Shown one piece after another: positions 34,974 through 45,091 of a stretch of DNA of 59,569 bases. Within the stretch, counting starts at the first letter, position 1. Every line of letters starts with the position of its first letter. The stretch comes from Branchiostoma floridae. Taxonomy: Eukaryota > Chordata > Leptocardii > Amphioxiformes > Branchiostomatidae. A program made the translations under genes and the position numbers. The notes under the pieces were generated by a model that worked only from the letters and a program-made list of their open reading frames with translations, did not search any database and had not been told where the DNA came from. The stretch spans positions 3,259,627 through 3,319,195 of the forward strand of contig NC_049994.1 in the NCBI RefSeq assembly GCF_000003815.2, given 5' to 3'.

Positions 34974-35837
34974 ATATATGCAGGCCCTGTGTCTGTGCTT
35001 ATAGTACCTTAAAAGGGAAGGGATAGCAACCCCTTTAATGTAAATTACACCCTGCTACTGAAACATCAAACCAGAGGAAACGTCCTGCCTTATGTAACAC
35101 TAGACACCACGGGGGTCCGACCGAAAATGGGATACTTTGCTTGAACCAGCATGGCAGTCCACAACAAAATAAGCCATAAGAGAACAAGGACCGTTAATCT
35201 ACACTATCTATCAAGGTATTAGGGACAGAGCAACTATGGTTCCGGCCAGCTTACCAAAACCTCATTCCAATGGAAGGAGCAATATGTCAGGATGAAGTCA
35301 GCATGCGATGATAACCACTTCTTAGTAGGGTTAGCCTTTGAAGTATAGACGGTATATTTTGTGTCCAGGAACAAGGAAAAAGTGCTGCATTGCTTCTTCC
35401 TGTCCGATCTCTATGAAATTTTGTTCATTTTATCTATTTATTTGGATTAGGCCAGGGGTCGAAATAAGCAAACACAGTTTTATAAACAGTTAGAAATTAA
35501 GAATAAATGAGATCCACATAGTGTCGCCAAAGAAAAATATGGCGGGAACCGTTAGAGTGCATGAGATGGTGAATAAATTTCATTATCTAAAAACAACAGG
35601 AGGGAAGCAAATGAATGCCTCAGCTTATGGCACTCTGCGTCAAACGCATTATTTTATTCATAGCACACGTTTTAACATTAACATGATAGCTCTGTTAGGT
35701 TTCTTGTTTGCTTGTATTGCATAACCGGTAAACCGTCTTGTTGCGTGACACATAAGGTACATATCTAGACGTATTTCCCTCTATCCGGAGGGGAGGGTGG
35801 CTTAAGGCCTACACCAACTTTCATGCCGCATAACTGC
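34974..35837. other. Intergenic, nothing recognised
   Basis: No gene-like frame. A 67-codon frame at 35521-35724 has no domain. Confidence 0.4.
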
Positions 35838-35985
35838 AGACCGGCTTACGCTAGAGCCACCAAGTTTGATTAGTTTTCTTATAATTTAGATGTAAACAAT
35901 TTTACAAAGTCTAACATATTTTCTTTATTTCGTGCTGCAATGGCCACTGTTTGTTGACAGGCAATTATGACGAAAATCGCCAATT
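35838..35985 (-). mobile_element. Fragment of the same piggyBac-like element, minus strand
   Basis: GGCTTACGCTAGAGCCACCA and AGTTTGATTAGTTTTCTTAT are the reverse complement of TAGGAAAACTCATCAAATTT and GGTGGCTCTAGCGTTAGCCG in the 37128-37860 copy. Confidence 0.65.
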
Positions 35986-37127
35986 TCCATAGTTCCAGCC
36001 AATACAATAAAATTGAAGCCGTTATAATTACGTCAGATTAGAATATCTTTTATCTTTATATATCATAATATATATATACATTAATCTCTGTAAATTAAGT
36101 GACCATATGATGGGCCATTTATGAGTTATAGGAGTTAGACGTGTTTGGCCTGGAAAGAAACCCCCCGTCCCGTCCCGTCCCAGTTCGACCAAAAAAACGG
36201 TCTCAATAGGGTCAACACGTGCACGACATTGGGAATTCGAAAGCACATAACTTGAACATAGTAAATTCTCTCTGTAGGCCATAATATAGTAAGCTAAAAT
36301 CTACCTTATGTATGGAATATATTCATTAAAAGACTCAGGCACCAAGACTAAGACAAGTTGTCAGAAAAGCTTAATTTTCACACTATACGCATAAAATATG
36401 ACAACTAAATCCTTACTGCGTTTATAAGACGTACAGATTTATAACAAAATCAACAGTCATGTTATATTTGTTAAGCTAAATGATACTCATATATCGCAAT
36501 GTTTAATTTATAATCTGGGTTACTTATCTCTGAATGCATAGGGAGATAACGCAATGTAGAAGTAAACGGTAAACTAATTGTTGCCGACATGTACCCCATC
36601 TCGAAAGAAAAGAAAGCCATTTAGGCATTCTTTGGGGATATCGAAATTTGCATTGGGCATTGTCTACGCCATGAGCTATGGAATGATAGGCTTATGGCAA
36701 CCAGCAGATGCACCGCTTCTGTTGTTATTTTATTAAGTGATACCATTATGTTGTTTGCTACATGTGTATTTTAACTGTTTACACACTTGTATGAGGCTTT
36801 GTCATAAGAGATTTAACTATACCCATGCGTCAAATATGCTCCCAATCTATACGTGATGGTAATAATAAGCTGGCAGGTTCAATGCCATTTGTCTGCAGTT
36901 GTACGTGCATCTCATTAAGTACTCACGATGAGTTACAGATTTAAAAGTTTTGTTTGAATTGTTCGTTCGTTTGTTCGTTTATTTGCATCGATTCCAACTT
37001 AACAAACTACGTTGGTACAATGTATCAAAGAGTTCAAGCTGCATATCCGTACTTGATCCACTCATACCAAAGTTGTGAAGTTATCTACACCACACTAAAC
37101 GATAAATGTAGCGGGATGCCTCCTTAA
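35986..37127. other. Intergenic, nothing recognised
   Basis: Includes a short CCCGT repeat near 36160-36180. No gene. Confidence 0.4.
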
Positions 37128-37860
37128 CCCTATTCAGACCGGGCTTTTTTTGGTCATCCCTGGACCGGAAGTTATGCTACAAAAATGTAACAACAAGTGC
37201 AGATAACAGAATAATAATGTTTATTACGACTTGCGTTGCCAATAGCAACATCAATGATGTCAATATGACGTCATAAAATGACGTCATGCACATCTAAGAT
37301 ACGAGTTGGGCTCCGCCATATTATATCCACCACCTTGAATTTTTAAAAATACTTTTTTTGCAACAAATAATCACAAAGGGCAATGGAAATAGACTAAATT
37401 CATTCATTTAGATGGTTTTTGATGAAAAAATACCAGGTAGTTACAAATTTTGAGGGATAATTAGCTTGTTATTCTTGATCTGGCCATTCGGTCCGCCATT
37501 TGGATTTTGGGCTGATGACGTCATCAAATTAGCATAATTTATGCATATATAATTATGAAAGATATGCTGAATAATATAAGATTTTATTTATGTAACAAAA
37601 TCGCAGTAATATAGCAAATAAATGTGGAAAATACATAGTTAGAACCAAAAATAGTGATTTTTGGCAAAACTGCCAGTCAACAAACGGTTGCCATGGCAAC
37701 AAGAAATAATGGAAAATTTGTCAAACTTCGTGAAATTGTTGCCAACAATATTTTAGGAAAACTCATCAAATTTGGTGGCTCTAGCGTTAGCCGTTCTGGC
37801 GTTATAGGACATCGAAGTTAGCGCGGGCCTCAAAAGCCCCCCCCCCCCGTCTGAATAGGG
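37128..37860 (+). mobile_element. piggyBac-like nonautonomous element, complete
   Basis: The outer 18 bp are perfect inverted repeats (CCTTAACCCTATTCAGAC at 37122-37139, inverted at 37849-37866). TTAA is the central tetranucleotide on each side, and the element proper begins and ends CCCTATTCAGAC/GTCTGAATAGGG. TTAA duplication with CCCT-type ends is the piggyBac hallmark. It is 733 bp with no transposase. It contains three TGACGTCA sites and ends in a 12-C run. Fragments of two more copies lie at 34700-34973 and 35838-35985. Confidence 0.83.
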
Positions 37861-37899
37861 TTAAGGTGTGTCTCTAATTCTACATCGCATTTCTTCAAG

Positions 37900-38615
37900 T
37901 GCACTTTCTACTACTTTCATTGTTCTATGTGTTTTTGCGCAACAAATCTTTGAAAAATCACTTCTAAGATGCGCTCAATTTATATCTCTAACGCCTCCCT
38001 TACATTTTTGCACATCATACAACTTCCAAGTTCCCCTAGCACAACATAACTTTGCGATGTTCTTCTACTTATTGTGCAACAATTCTCGGAAAGAGCACTT
38101 CAGAGATCTTTTCAATTTATGTACTCTCTTGCATTGTGTACATCATACCACTCCAACTCTTCCTAACTTTGCAGATTTCTGCGTCTTTCTTGCGTAACAA
38201 CTTGAGGAATCAGCACTTGGACTATAGAAAGAATTTATACATCTTACGCCTCCCTTGTCATTTCGTAAATCATACCACTTCCTGCATTCTCTATCTCCTC
38301 TTAACTTTGCAGATTTTGCGTTTTTCTTGCGCAACGACTCAAGGAATCAGCACTTCGGCTATGGACACAATTTATACATCTTACGCCTCCCTTGTCATTT
38401 CGTAAATCATACCACTTTCTGCATTCTTTATCTCTTTATAACTTCGCAGGTTGTGTGTCTTACTTGCGCGCCAACTTAAGGAATAAGCACGTCGGCTATG
38501 AACCAAATTTATACATCTAACTCCTCCCTTGTCATTTCGTAAATTATACCACTTTCCGCATTCTATATCTCATCATAACTTTCCATTTTTTTTGCTTCTT
38601 CTTGCGCAACAAATC
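37900..38615 (+). repeat. Tandem array, six units of ~137 bp
   Basis: The anchor GCGCAACA (with variants) occurs at 37937, 38074, 38192, 38329, 38466 and 38604, giving spacings of 137, 118, 137, 137 and 138. Units also carry CTTACGCCTCCCTTGTCATT and CGTAAATCATACCACTT. The three long overlapping plus-strand frames here are products of this repeat, not genes. Confidence 0.9.
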
Positions 38616-38627
38616 ATGTCATGATAG

Positions 38628-38810
38628 GAAACATTGCTCCGTTTGACGCCTCGGCGTCGCTCAGTCTACCTCTATTACGCCCCAGGTCGTAAGGACCGTT
38701 CTGAGATTAAAACACTTCCGTCTCTAGGTGTTAAACATCATCCCATTTCCATCAGAGGAAGAATCGAACGCGTTACTCATCTGAGACGTGAGGTCCTTCA
38801 GTGAGCCATC
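38628..38810 (-). other. tRNA-like SINE candidate overlapping an exon-like frame
   Basis: On the minus strand the A-box-like TGGCTCACTGAAGG (38808-38795) and B-box GTTCGATTC (38769-38761) flank an anticodon-arm-like CTCACGTCTCAGATGAG with CTC in the loop. CCATC and GATGG can pair as a short acceptor stem. On the plus strand the same DNA is an open frame ending at 38804 (RRSVYLYYAPGRKDRSEIKT, then LPSLGVKHHPISIRGRIERV). I favour a tRNA-derived SINE, but the peptide looks more natural than chance. Confidence 0.4.
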
Positions 38811-39478
38811 AGATGGCCATTAATAAATTTTAACCGAGATGATGGCGTGTCATGGTTGTCAATTAATCGATGGTGAATGGTAAGGGTCATAAAACCAACG
38901 TTTTCGGCACTTAAGAGTTCTATTCATTGGATTTGCATCAGGTAGATTCAATTTTATGACACTGTATAATACACGGAGTATAGGTTTAGGGAGACATCAT
39001 ATCTGGTTCAAATTCTGTTGAGCTAGTTTTCCCAGTTCCCTTCTTGGAAACAGTTCACAACTTGGAAAATTAGTCCTTTTGAGGATGCGGTCTAGTCTTG
39101 TGGCCCCGCGTATAAGTGAGATACCATCTCTATTTTCAACCTGAAGGTAATATTACGTGATAGGCCAAACCAAGTAACCAGAAAGATGAACTCAATTCGG
39201 TACTGAGTTCAAGACCCTGAAAGTTCATGATGTGGTACCATTGGGAAAGGCCAATTTCATTACTTTACACAAGTAAAGATGAGTACTTGGAATAAGCTTA
39301 GGATGTCCATTGATTAGAACGTTAAATGGGGGTCCAATGCTTGAGGAGAGCCACACCTAGACCCCAGTACACTTAATATGCATAAAAAAGCAGGAGCCCT
39401 TCTTGGTGCTTGTACAATTCATTATAAAGCCTTGTGTTTACCGGGTGTACAATGTAAATAAACAACGTTTTTAGTTAC
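38811..39478. other. Intergenic, nothing recognised
   Basis: No gene-like frame. Confidence 0.4.
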
Positions 39479-39680
39479 GTCGATGAAGAATAGACAGCCA
39501 GGTAATACGATATGCCAAAAAGCAGTAAGTCAAGCTACTGAACATGATTTTGGAAACGGTCAGACGTTTCAACTTGTTTCATTGACGAAAAGTAGTGGAT
39601 GCCTGATGAAACGTCTTACCGTTTCAAAATCATATCCAGTTGCTTGAGTAACTACATTTTGGCATAACGTATCAGTTCTG
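39479..39680. mobile_element. Penelope-like tails in head-to-head arrangement
   Basis: 39479-39570 read on the minus strand (GAAACGTCTGACCGTTTCCA, CAGTAGCTTGACTTACTG, GGCATATCGTATTACCTGGC) is a diverged inverted copy of 39608-39680 (GAAACGTCTTACCGTTTCAA, CCAGTTGCTTGAGTAACTAC, TTTTGGCATAACGTATC). Both match the tail at 49069-49195. The centre contains decayed hammerhead-like parts (TTGACGA and GAAACGTC). I assign them to Penelope-like elements from the GAAACGTC-tail family. Confidence 0.55.
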
Positions 39681-39949
39681 TTATACTTCACAGGACGGAA
39701 CCATAAGTGTATCAAACCAAAGAACGAAACAAATAGTTTGTTTTTTTATCAGTCAAATACCCTTCCTGTAATTCCACTGTGATATCGTGGCTGGTTACGG
39801 TTGGTAACGTTAAAAGCTACACGTGCATTCATTCTCAAACTGACTGCAACGACATATGTCATCATTATGCTATATTTGTACTCTGATTATGATATACTCG
39901 ATAGGTAATCTCTTTTCATTGAAGGTGGTCCTAGAGTATGTCTGTTAAA
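39681..39949. other. Intergenic, nothing recognised
   Basis: No gene or repeat recognised. Confidence 0.4.
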
Positions 39950-40535
39950 ATTTGGCATGTGAATTTGCAATCAGCTCAGAATGCTATATATAGTGTAGTT
40001 GAAGGTACAATTTTTCAAACAATAGAGTATAATGTTGAATTAATGGATAATTTTATGCACTTAAGTCAGTTTAGAATAAAGAAGAATGTTTATAATTTGT
40101 TTGAATTTTTATGTAAGTTAGCTATAGCAAAATCCAATATATCATATCATATACAAGCTGCTCAGTATGCTATAAATAGTGTAGTTGAAGGTAAAATGCA
40201 AACAATATTTCAAACGATAGGATTAAGAAAATGTTGAATGAATGGTTAATTTTATGTACATAAGTCTGTTAAGAATAAAGAAGAATGATGATAATCTTTT
40301 TCAATGTTTATGTACCTTATATATCATATCATATACAAGCTTCTAAGTATGCTACATATAGTGTAGTTGAAGGTAAAGAAATACAAAAAAAATATTTCAA
40401 ACGATTAAAGATAATGCTAAATTGATGTTTAATTGTATGTATATTAAATGAGTTAAGAATAAAAAAGAATGACTCTATTTGAATTTTAATGTACCTTAAG
40501 TTAGCTAAAGTGACATCCAATCTATTATATCACAT
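39950..40535 (+). repeat. Tandem array, three units of ~184 bp
   Basis: GTGTAGTTGAAGGTA occurs at 39993, 40179 and 40361 (spacings 186 and 182). The units also share CATATACAAGCTGCTCAGTA-type and AGAATAAAGAAGAATG words. The 99-codon frame at 39938-40237 arises from the array. Confidence 0.88.
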
Positions 40536-40794
40536 ACAGAAGCTGAAAAAATGAAGAAAAAAAACTTAGAGGTGACCTTAATCTTAGTATTTTGATTGAG
40601 TTGATCTCCAAGACTGATAGAGTCCGATACGCTTTACCAAACAGGGCTAGGTTCGAATATGCCGAATTCCCTGAGCTACCGTATGCAATTCTCTTGCAAA
40701 TCTCAAACCCCATGTTAGACGTATACTGGTATAATAATTTTGTGTATGAAACAGTCATCTTTTTTTATCATAACGAATGGAAATAGTGAAGTAA

Positions 40795-41722
40795 CTTTGT
40801 TGTGTTGATGAGCAAATAATGAAAATTACAGTTTACTTATATTATTTGTGCCGCAAGGCATTACTTTAATTCACCTATGACAATTTCAATTCCCGTAAAA
40901 TTTCATCTGGTGTTTGAAACAATAACATTTTAGCATACCAATTTGATATCGTAAACTAGCTTAGTTGCCTTGATGAGCAAAATAATGAATATTACAGTTT
41001 TATATTCTTTGTGCCGCGAGGCATTACTTTCATTTGTCTGTGACAATTTCAATTCCTGTAAATTTCCATCTAGTGTTTGCAACAATAACCTTTTTAAACA
41101 TCCAAATTGAAATCCTAAACTAACATAGTTGCGTTAATGAGCGAAAAATTAATGCTACAGTTTATTTGTATTCTTTGTGCTGTGAGGCATTACGATCATT
41201 TATCTACGACAATTTCAATTCCTGTAAAATTCTATCTGGTGTTTGCAACAATAACCCTTTTAGCATACCAAATTAATATCGCAAGCTAGCTTAGTTGCGT
41301 TGATGAGCAAAAAATGAATGTTACAGTTTATTTATATTCTTTGTGCTGCCAGGCATCGCTTTTAGTTATCTATGACAATTTCAATTCCTGTAAAATTTCA
41401 TCTGGAAGTGAAAAATAACCTTTTTAGCATGCCAAATGGAAATCGTAAGCTAATTAAGTTGCGTTGATGAGAAAAAGATTTAATGCTACAGTTTATTTAT
41501 ATTCTTTGTGCCGCAAGGGAATTCAGTTCATTTATTTGTGACGATTCCAATTCCTATAAAATTTCATCTGCTGTTTGAAATAACAATCTATTTCTCGCAT
41601 AACAAATGGAAACTGTAAGCTAACTTAGTTGCGTTGATGAGAAAAAGAATGGATGTTACAGTTTATTTATATTCTCTGTGCCGTAGGGCATTACTTTCAT
41701 TTATCTATGACAATTTCAATTC
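40795..41722 (+). repeat. Tandem array, six units of ~165 bp
   Basis: The anchor TTGATGAG (TTAATGAG in one unit) falls at 40805, 40970, 41134, 41300, 41464 and 41634, giving spacings of 165, 164, 166, 164 and 170. Shared words are TACAGTTTATTTATATTCTT, GTGCCGCAAGGCATTACTTT and GACAATTTCAATTCCTGTAA. Noncoding; the last unit is partial. Confidence 0.93.
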
Positions 41723-42057
41723 CAAAATCTCATCGGGTTATTCGTAGAGACTCAATATGAGGGTAACGTATGATTGGTTTTCTGAATTATTACAATTGTT
41801 GAGTAAGGGTATGTCATGACTTGCCTACCAATTGCTAGCTGTATACCATGGAATGCTAATTGTACCTTTTGAAAGACGTGAATTTTACTTGAAACATACA
41901 TGATGTCTGGCATGTCTTGCTCAAATATCTTATTATGCTAATATGGGTTCGATTATCATTATATGTGTCCATTGATCTCTTGCTTTCACTATACGGTGAA
42001 CGTTGCTTGCATGTATAAAATATGTTATTAAAAAAAATACACATGCCTTCAATAAGT

Positions 42058-42170
42058 ACCCGCTTCCATGAGATGGATTTCCATGTATGATGAACGACTA
42101 GTTCTACCACCTCTGACCTGTACTTCCTGTCACTAAACTTTTGTGGTATCTTCCCACTCGCTAGCTGCCA
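42058..42170. repeat. Dispersed repeat ('TTCCATTGA...ATGACCTGA') copy
   Basis: CGCTTCCATGAGATGGATTT, AACGACTAGTTCTACCACCT and TACTTCCTGTCACTA parallel the copies at 14324, 30258 and 30964. The apparent secretory-looking minus frame at 41856-42254 covers this repeat and begins with TTG, so I do not call it a gene. Confidence 0.45.
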
Positions 42171-42318
42171 CTCAAATTGTGGCGACGCACACGCCAACGC
42201 AAAAAGAAAACAACACACACTAAAAATAGTCTTCTTGCACGTACAAGGACTCAATAAATCTTGACATTTTACCCTAACATTTCACTGGATACAAATCTAT
42301 CAAATGTTTTGTCAATGT

Positions 42319-42373
42319 GTAACTGATATCTTGCGTATCCTATTGCCTGGATGCCTAACCTTTAGCGACGAAT
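42319..42373 (+). mobile_element. Penelope-like tail fragment upstream of the 560-codon gene
   Basis: GTAACTGATATCTTGCGTATC, CTATTGCCTGGATGCCTAAC and CTTTAGCGACG match GTAACTATTTTTGGCGTATC, TTATTACCTGGATGTCTAAC and CTACATCGACG at 49138-49192. It lies about 260 bp upstream of the main gene's ATG. Confidence 0.6.
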
Positions 42374-42634
42374 GTCCTCTCTTGTTTACCTGTAGGTATG
42401 ATACATGGACTCAACCCGGAGAGCAAAGAACAGGGAAACCCAACATATATCATGGCGGAAGTATTGGATTTACCTCAAGAAAACCTATTGAAACGGGCTT
42501 ATACTGAATCTTGCGTTGCCTCCGCCATGACACCGTCCAATTGATTCTGGGTGAAAGCAATAGAACCAGCTAAATGGCAACTTGACAGAGATGGTACTGA
42601 AAGCTTGGAGAACTTGTGAAGAAGCTGTTTAAAG

Positions 42635-44317
42635 ATGAGGAACGTTCTTCTTGTCGTCGCTTTCATGATGTTTTACATCGGATATCGACAACGCGGGAAC
42701 GACATGCGTCGTGATTACCCATCAGGCAAAACCGGAAACGGAAATGACGAAGTTCAGACGACAGTTGCATCTCGGGAAAACGCTCATCGGGGTAAAAGAG
42801 GAATACTGGTGCTGAATAAAACGCCTGGAATCGAAGTTAGATTTTCCTCTAAAGCTGTCACCGAATCCCAGAAGAGAATTATATCGCAAAATGCCAAAGT
42901 TGATACAAAGAAAAGAACTCTCGCCCAGCCGCAAACCGTTAAAGACACACCAAATAGAACTAGAAATTTGAAAGCAGCATCTCAACCAGAAAACACATCC
43001 GTTGAAAATAACAAAATCAGCCAAAATGCTGATAGTGACTTACTCGGCCGAAGGCAAGTTCAACGTACACCTGGTAAGCCAAGCATTAACAACAATGTTG
43101 AAAGTCAACCGTACCAGAAAGATATACGGGAAAGCACCAAGGGTCCACCCAGACTGCAAGGCAACGAAACTATTAGGCAAAACACAACCTACAAAACTTC
43201 TGCAAAAGATGCGAAAGACATGGCCAGTGTAAATGGCAACTACATTCCACAAACTGATGCATTTGGCATCAACAATACCTTCTTCGCTGGTTTTGACATG
43301 GAAGACATCGATGTCAATTTGACGAGGATCTCTACTGATGGCAATTGGAGTTTAGACGGCGAGATCGCAACAGATGTTGACTTCGACTATTTCATGAGGA
43401 AGGAACACAACCAAAGCCTTGGTGCTTTGATAGAAAATGTAGCCATCGTTGAAAACCACACATTGGTCACAGACTCATTGAGCAATGATTCCCAAGACTT
43501 CCAGAACAGTAGCAAACCAACGAAAGAGGATTGTGAAGACGCTTTAGAATATGAGATTGAAAAACATAAACGTACTGAATCTGGTATTTTGAATATAGGA
43601 AATCATATCAATGAAGGTCAAAGTGAAGACGACCAGTTCCAACTTTCAAGAAAATCACCAGAGACCTTACAACAGGAGGGATCCTCATCCGAAGACAAAA
43701 TGGGTACTGAGAAGCTATTGCAATCCTTACTGACGCTTCTTCAACGAGAGAGCAATGTCCTGGAAACCACCTCTAGTTCTGCAGACGAATACGATCCAAA
43801 CGAAGATGAAAATGACATCTCCAGCAATATTTACATGGATTATCAAAACGACGACGACGAATTCAAAGTCGATACCGAGTATGACTTCAGCGACCATGAC
43901 GACATAGAGCAATCGGACGGAATCAGAAGAGTAATAAAACTCGACAGATACGCTCACGTGGTTAGTTGCCAAATCAACGTTGCCTGTAATCTGGGTAGGC
44001 CCAACAGAAGGTGCAAATGCCGGCCGAACAATCGTCAGAGACCCGGTGTCGGAAGTACGACCAGTTGTGTCTTTCCTAAAGCTCGAGTGACCCACAGATC
44101 ATTAACTAAGAAAGGACTACTAAGCAGTTTCTGCTTCGGGGTATCGTTACCAGCGCTTGGAAGGCGGTACAAATATGATATGAGGACGAAATGTAGCTTC
44201 TATGGACGACCGAACGTCACATATAAGGTGTACGTGTCCAAAGCAGTCAAAGGAAGCGCCAAGTCGAAGAAAGGTAGAACAGTTAGATATAAAGCATGTC
44301 TAAGACCAGTACAATAA
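42635..44317 (+). CDS. Secreted or membrane-anchored glycoprotein with basic 8-Cys C-terminal domain
   Basis: A single uninterrupted frame of 560 codons. The start is fixed by an in-frame TGA at 42617 and A at -3. Residues 4-17 are hydrophobic (VLLVVAFMMFYIGY) followed by RQR: a signal peptide or type II anchor. RGKR at 52-55 fits a furin site. Residues 56-430 are hydrophilic and probably disordered, with about 12 N-X-S/T sequons. The region 383-428 is strongly acidic (for example YQNDDDEFKVDTEYDF at 403-418). After IRR (430-432) comes a basic domain of about 128 residues with cysteines at 445, 451, 460, 462, 478, 500, 520 and 555, plus one isolated Cys at 300. An acidic pro-region with a basic cysteine-rich C-terminus resembles a processed growth-factor or matrix precursor. 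That is inference, as I recognise no family. Long, low-repeat and unbroken, it is the only firm host gene here. Introns in the 5' UTR are possible. Confidence 0.86.
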   Translation: MRNVLLVVAFMMFYIGYRQRGNDMRRDYPSGKTGNGNDEVQTTVASRENAHRGKRGILVLNKTPGIEVRFSSKAVTESQKRIISQNAKVDTKKRTLAQPQTVKDTPNRTRNLKAASQPENTSVENNKISQNADSDLLGRRQVQRTPGKPSINNNVESQPYQKDIRESTKGPPRLQGNETIRQNTTYKTSAKDAKDMASVNGNYIPQTDAFGINNTFFAGFDMEDIDVNLTRISTDGNWSLDGEIATDVDFDYFMRKEHNQSLGALIENVAIVENHTLVTDSLSNDSQDFQNSSKPTKEDCEDALEYEIEKHKRTESGILNIGNHINEGQSEDDQFQLSRKSPETLQQEGSSSEDKMGTEKLLQSLLTLLQRESNVLETTSSSADEYDPNEDENDISSNIYMDYQNDDDEFKVDTEYDFSDHDDIEQSDGIRRVIKLDRYAHVVSCQINVACNLGRPNRRCKCRPNNRQRPGVGSTTSCVFPKARVTHRSLTKKGLLSSFCFGVSLPALGRRYKYDMRTKCSFYGRPNVTYKVYVSKAVKGSAKSKKGRTVRYKACLRPVQ

Positions 44318-44442
44318 GTTCTGGAAACGGACTAGTTAAAGAACAAAACCGAAGCCTTTATCTATTGTATGTTACAACTTCTAAGTCATAATGGATCTTA
44401 TAGATTCGCTTGTCATGCCTGACATATATGTTTAAGACTGTC

Positions 44443-44448
44443 ATTAAA
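44443..44448 (+). terminator. ATTAAA polyadenylation signal candidate
   Basis: ATTAAA lies about 125 bp after the stop codon of the 560-codon gene. It is the commonest variant of AATAAA, and no AATAAA is closer. Cleavage would be expected 10-30 bp downstream. Confidence 0.4.
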
Positions 44449-44911
44449 CCAAACTATTTTTGAAGTTTTATTAGTGCAATGCGGAAATCGATTATTTTTG
44501 CTTGAAAGCATATTGGCCATCCTTTGCCAACAAGTCCATTTTTTTCAATTTTTGTTGAAACGTTAAAAGTATTCAAAAATGTGTCAGCAAAAAAGTTTAT
44601 CTGCATTCCAACGTATTTTTGCTTTGCTTCAGACTACAGCATATGAAATAAAGGTAGAGTACAAATAGAATTTGTCCTTATCTTCTTAGTAGAGTCCTTG
44701 TGCGATTGAAGTACGATTGTATTATATGTGAAGGTAGATATCAGAATGCCAGTGCGCTTGCAGTAGGTTTGTTTGTTTATTTTTGTGCGTGTGTGCGAGT
44801 GTGTGTGTATTCGTCTTCTTAAGCTATTCATGTTGTGAAACGTAAGACAAGATATTTTTCTAAATGTAATTTGGCTAATACCTCGTAACACGGCGCCCCT
44901 TTGATACAATA
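44449..44911. other. Downstream flank, nothing recognised
   Basis: AT-rich, with a GT-rich stretch near 44790-44810. No gene-like frame. Confidence 0.4.
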
Positions 44912-45091
44912 TTAAACGGATGTCCCGTCTTTGAAAAGAGTCTCTTCTAAAAGACGTTGAAGATCCACTATACTTAAAGGTGTCCTTTCTGCTTTTGGTA
45001 GATCATGAACATACAGGTCGATTGCCTCACCGGGGATATCGTCATATCGAGGTACCCTGGCGCCGAATGGCAGTCTCCAGACTCTAGCAAT
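44912..45091 (-). other. Exon-like frame, unknown protein fragment
   Basis: The minus strand reads IARVWRLPFGARVPRYDDIP, then GEAIDLYVHDLPKAERTPLS and IVDLQRLLEETLFKDGTSV before a stop at 44912-44914. Composition, the amphipathic IVDLQRLLEETLF helix and the absence of low complexity make this look like true protein sequence. No ATG precedes it. A possible acceptor (AAATTGCTAG|AG) near the 5' end suggests a last exon, convergent with the gene at 42635-44317. I do not know the family, and a relic of a decayed gene is equally possible. Confidence 0.42.

Noticed and set aside
37868-38479. Three long overlapping plus frames
   Set aside because: They are artefacts of the 137-bp array, which keeps frames open by periodicity.
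39938-40237. 99-codon plus frame
   Set aside because: It is produced by the 184-bp tandem array; the same peptide words repeat with the unit.
41856-42254. 132-codon minus frame with a signal-peptide-like start
   Set aside because: It begins with TTG, not ATG, covers a dispersed repeat (42058-42170) and loses coding character after about 50 codons.
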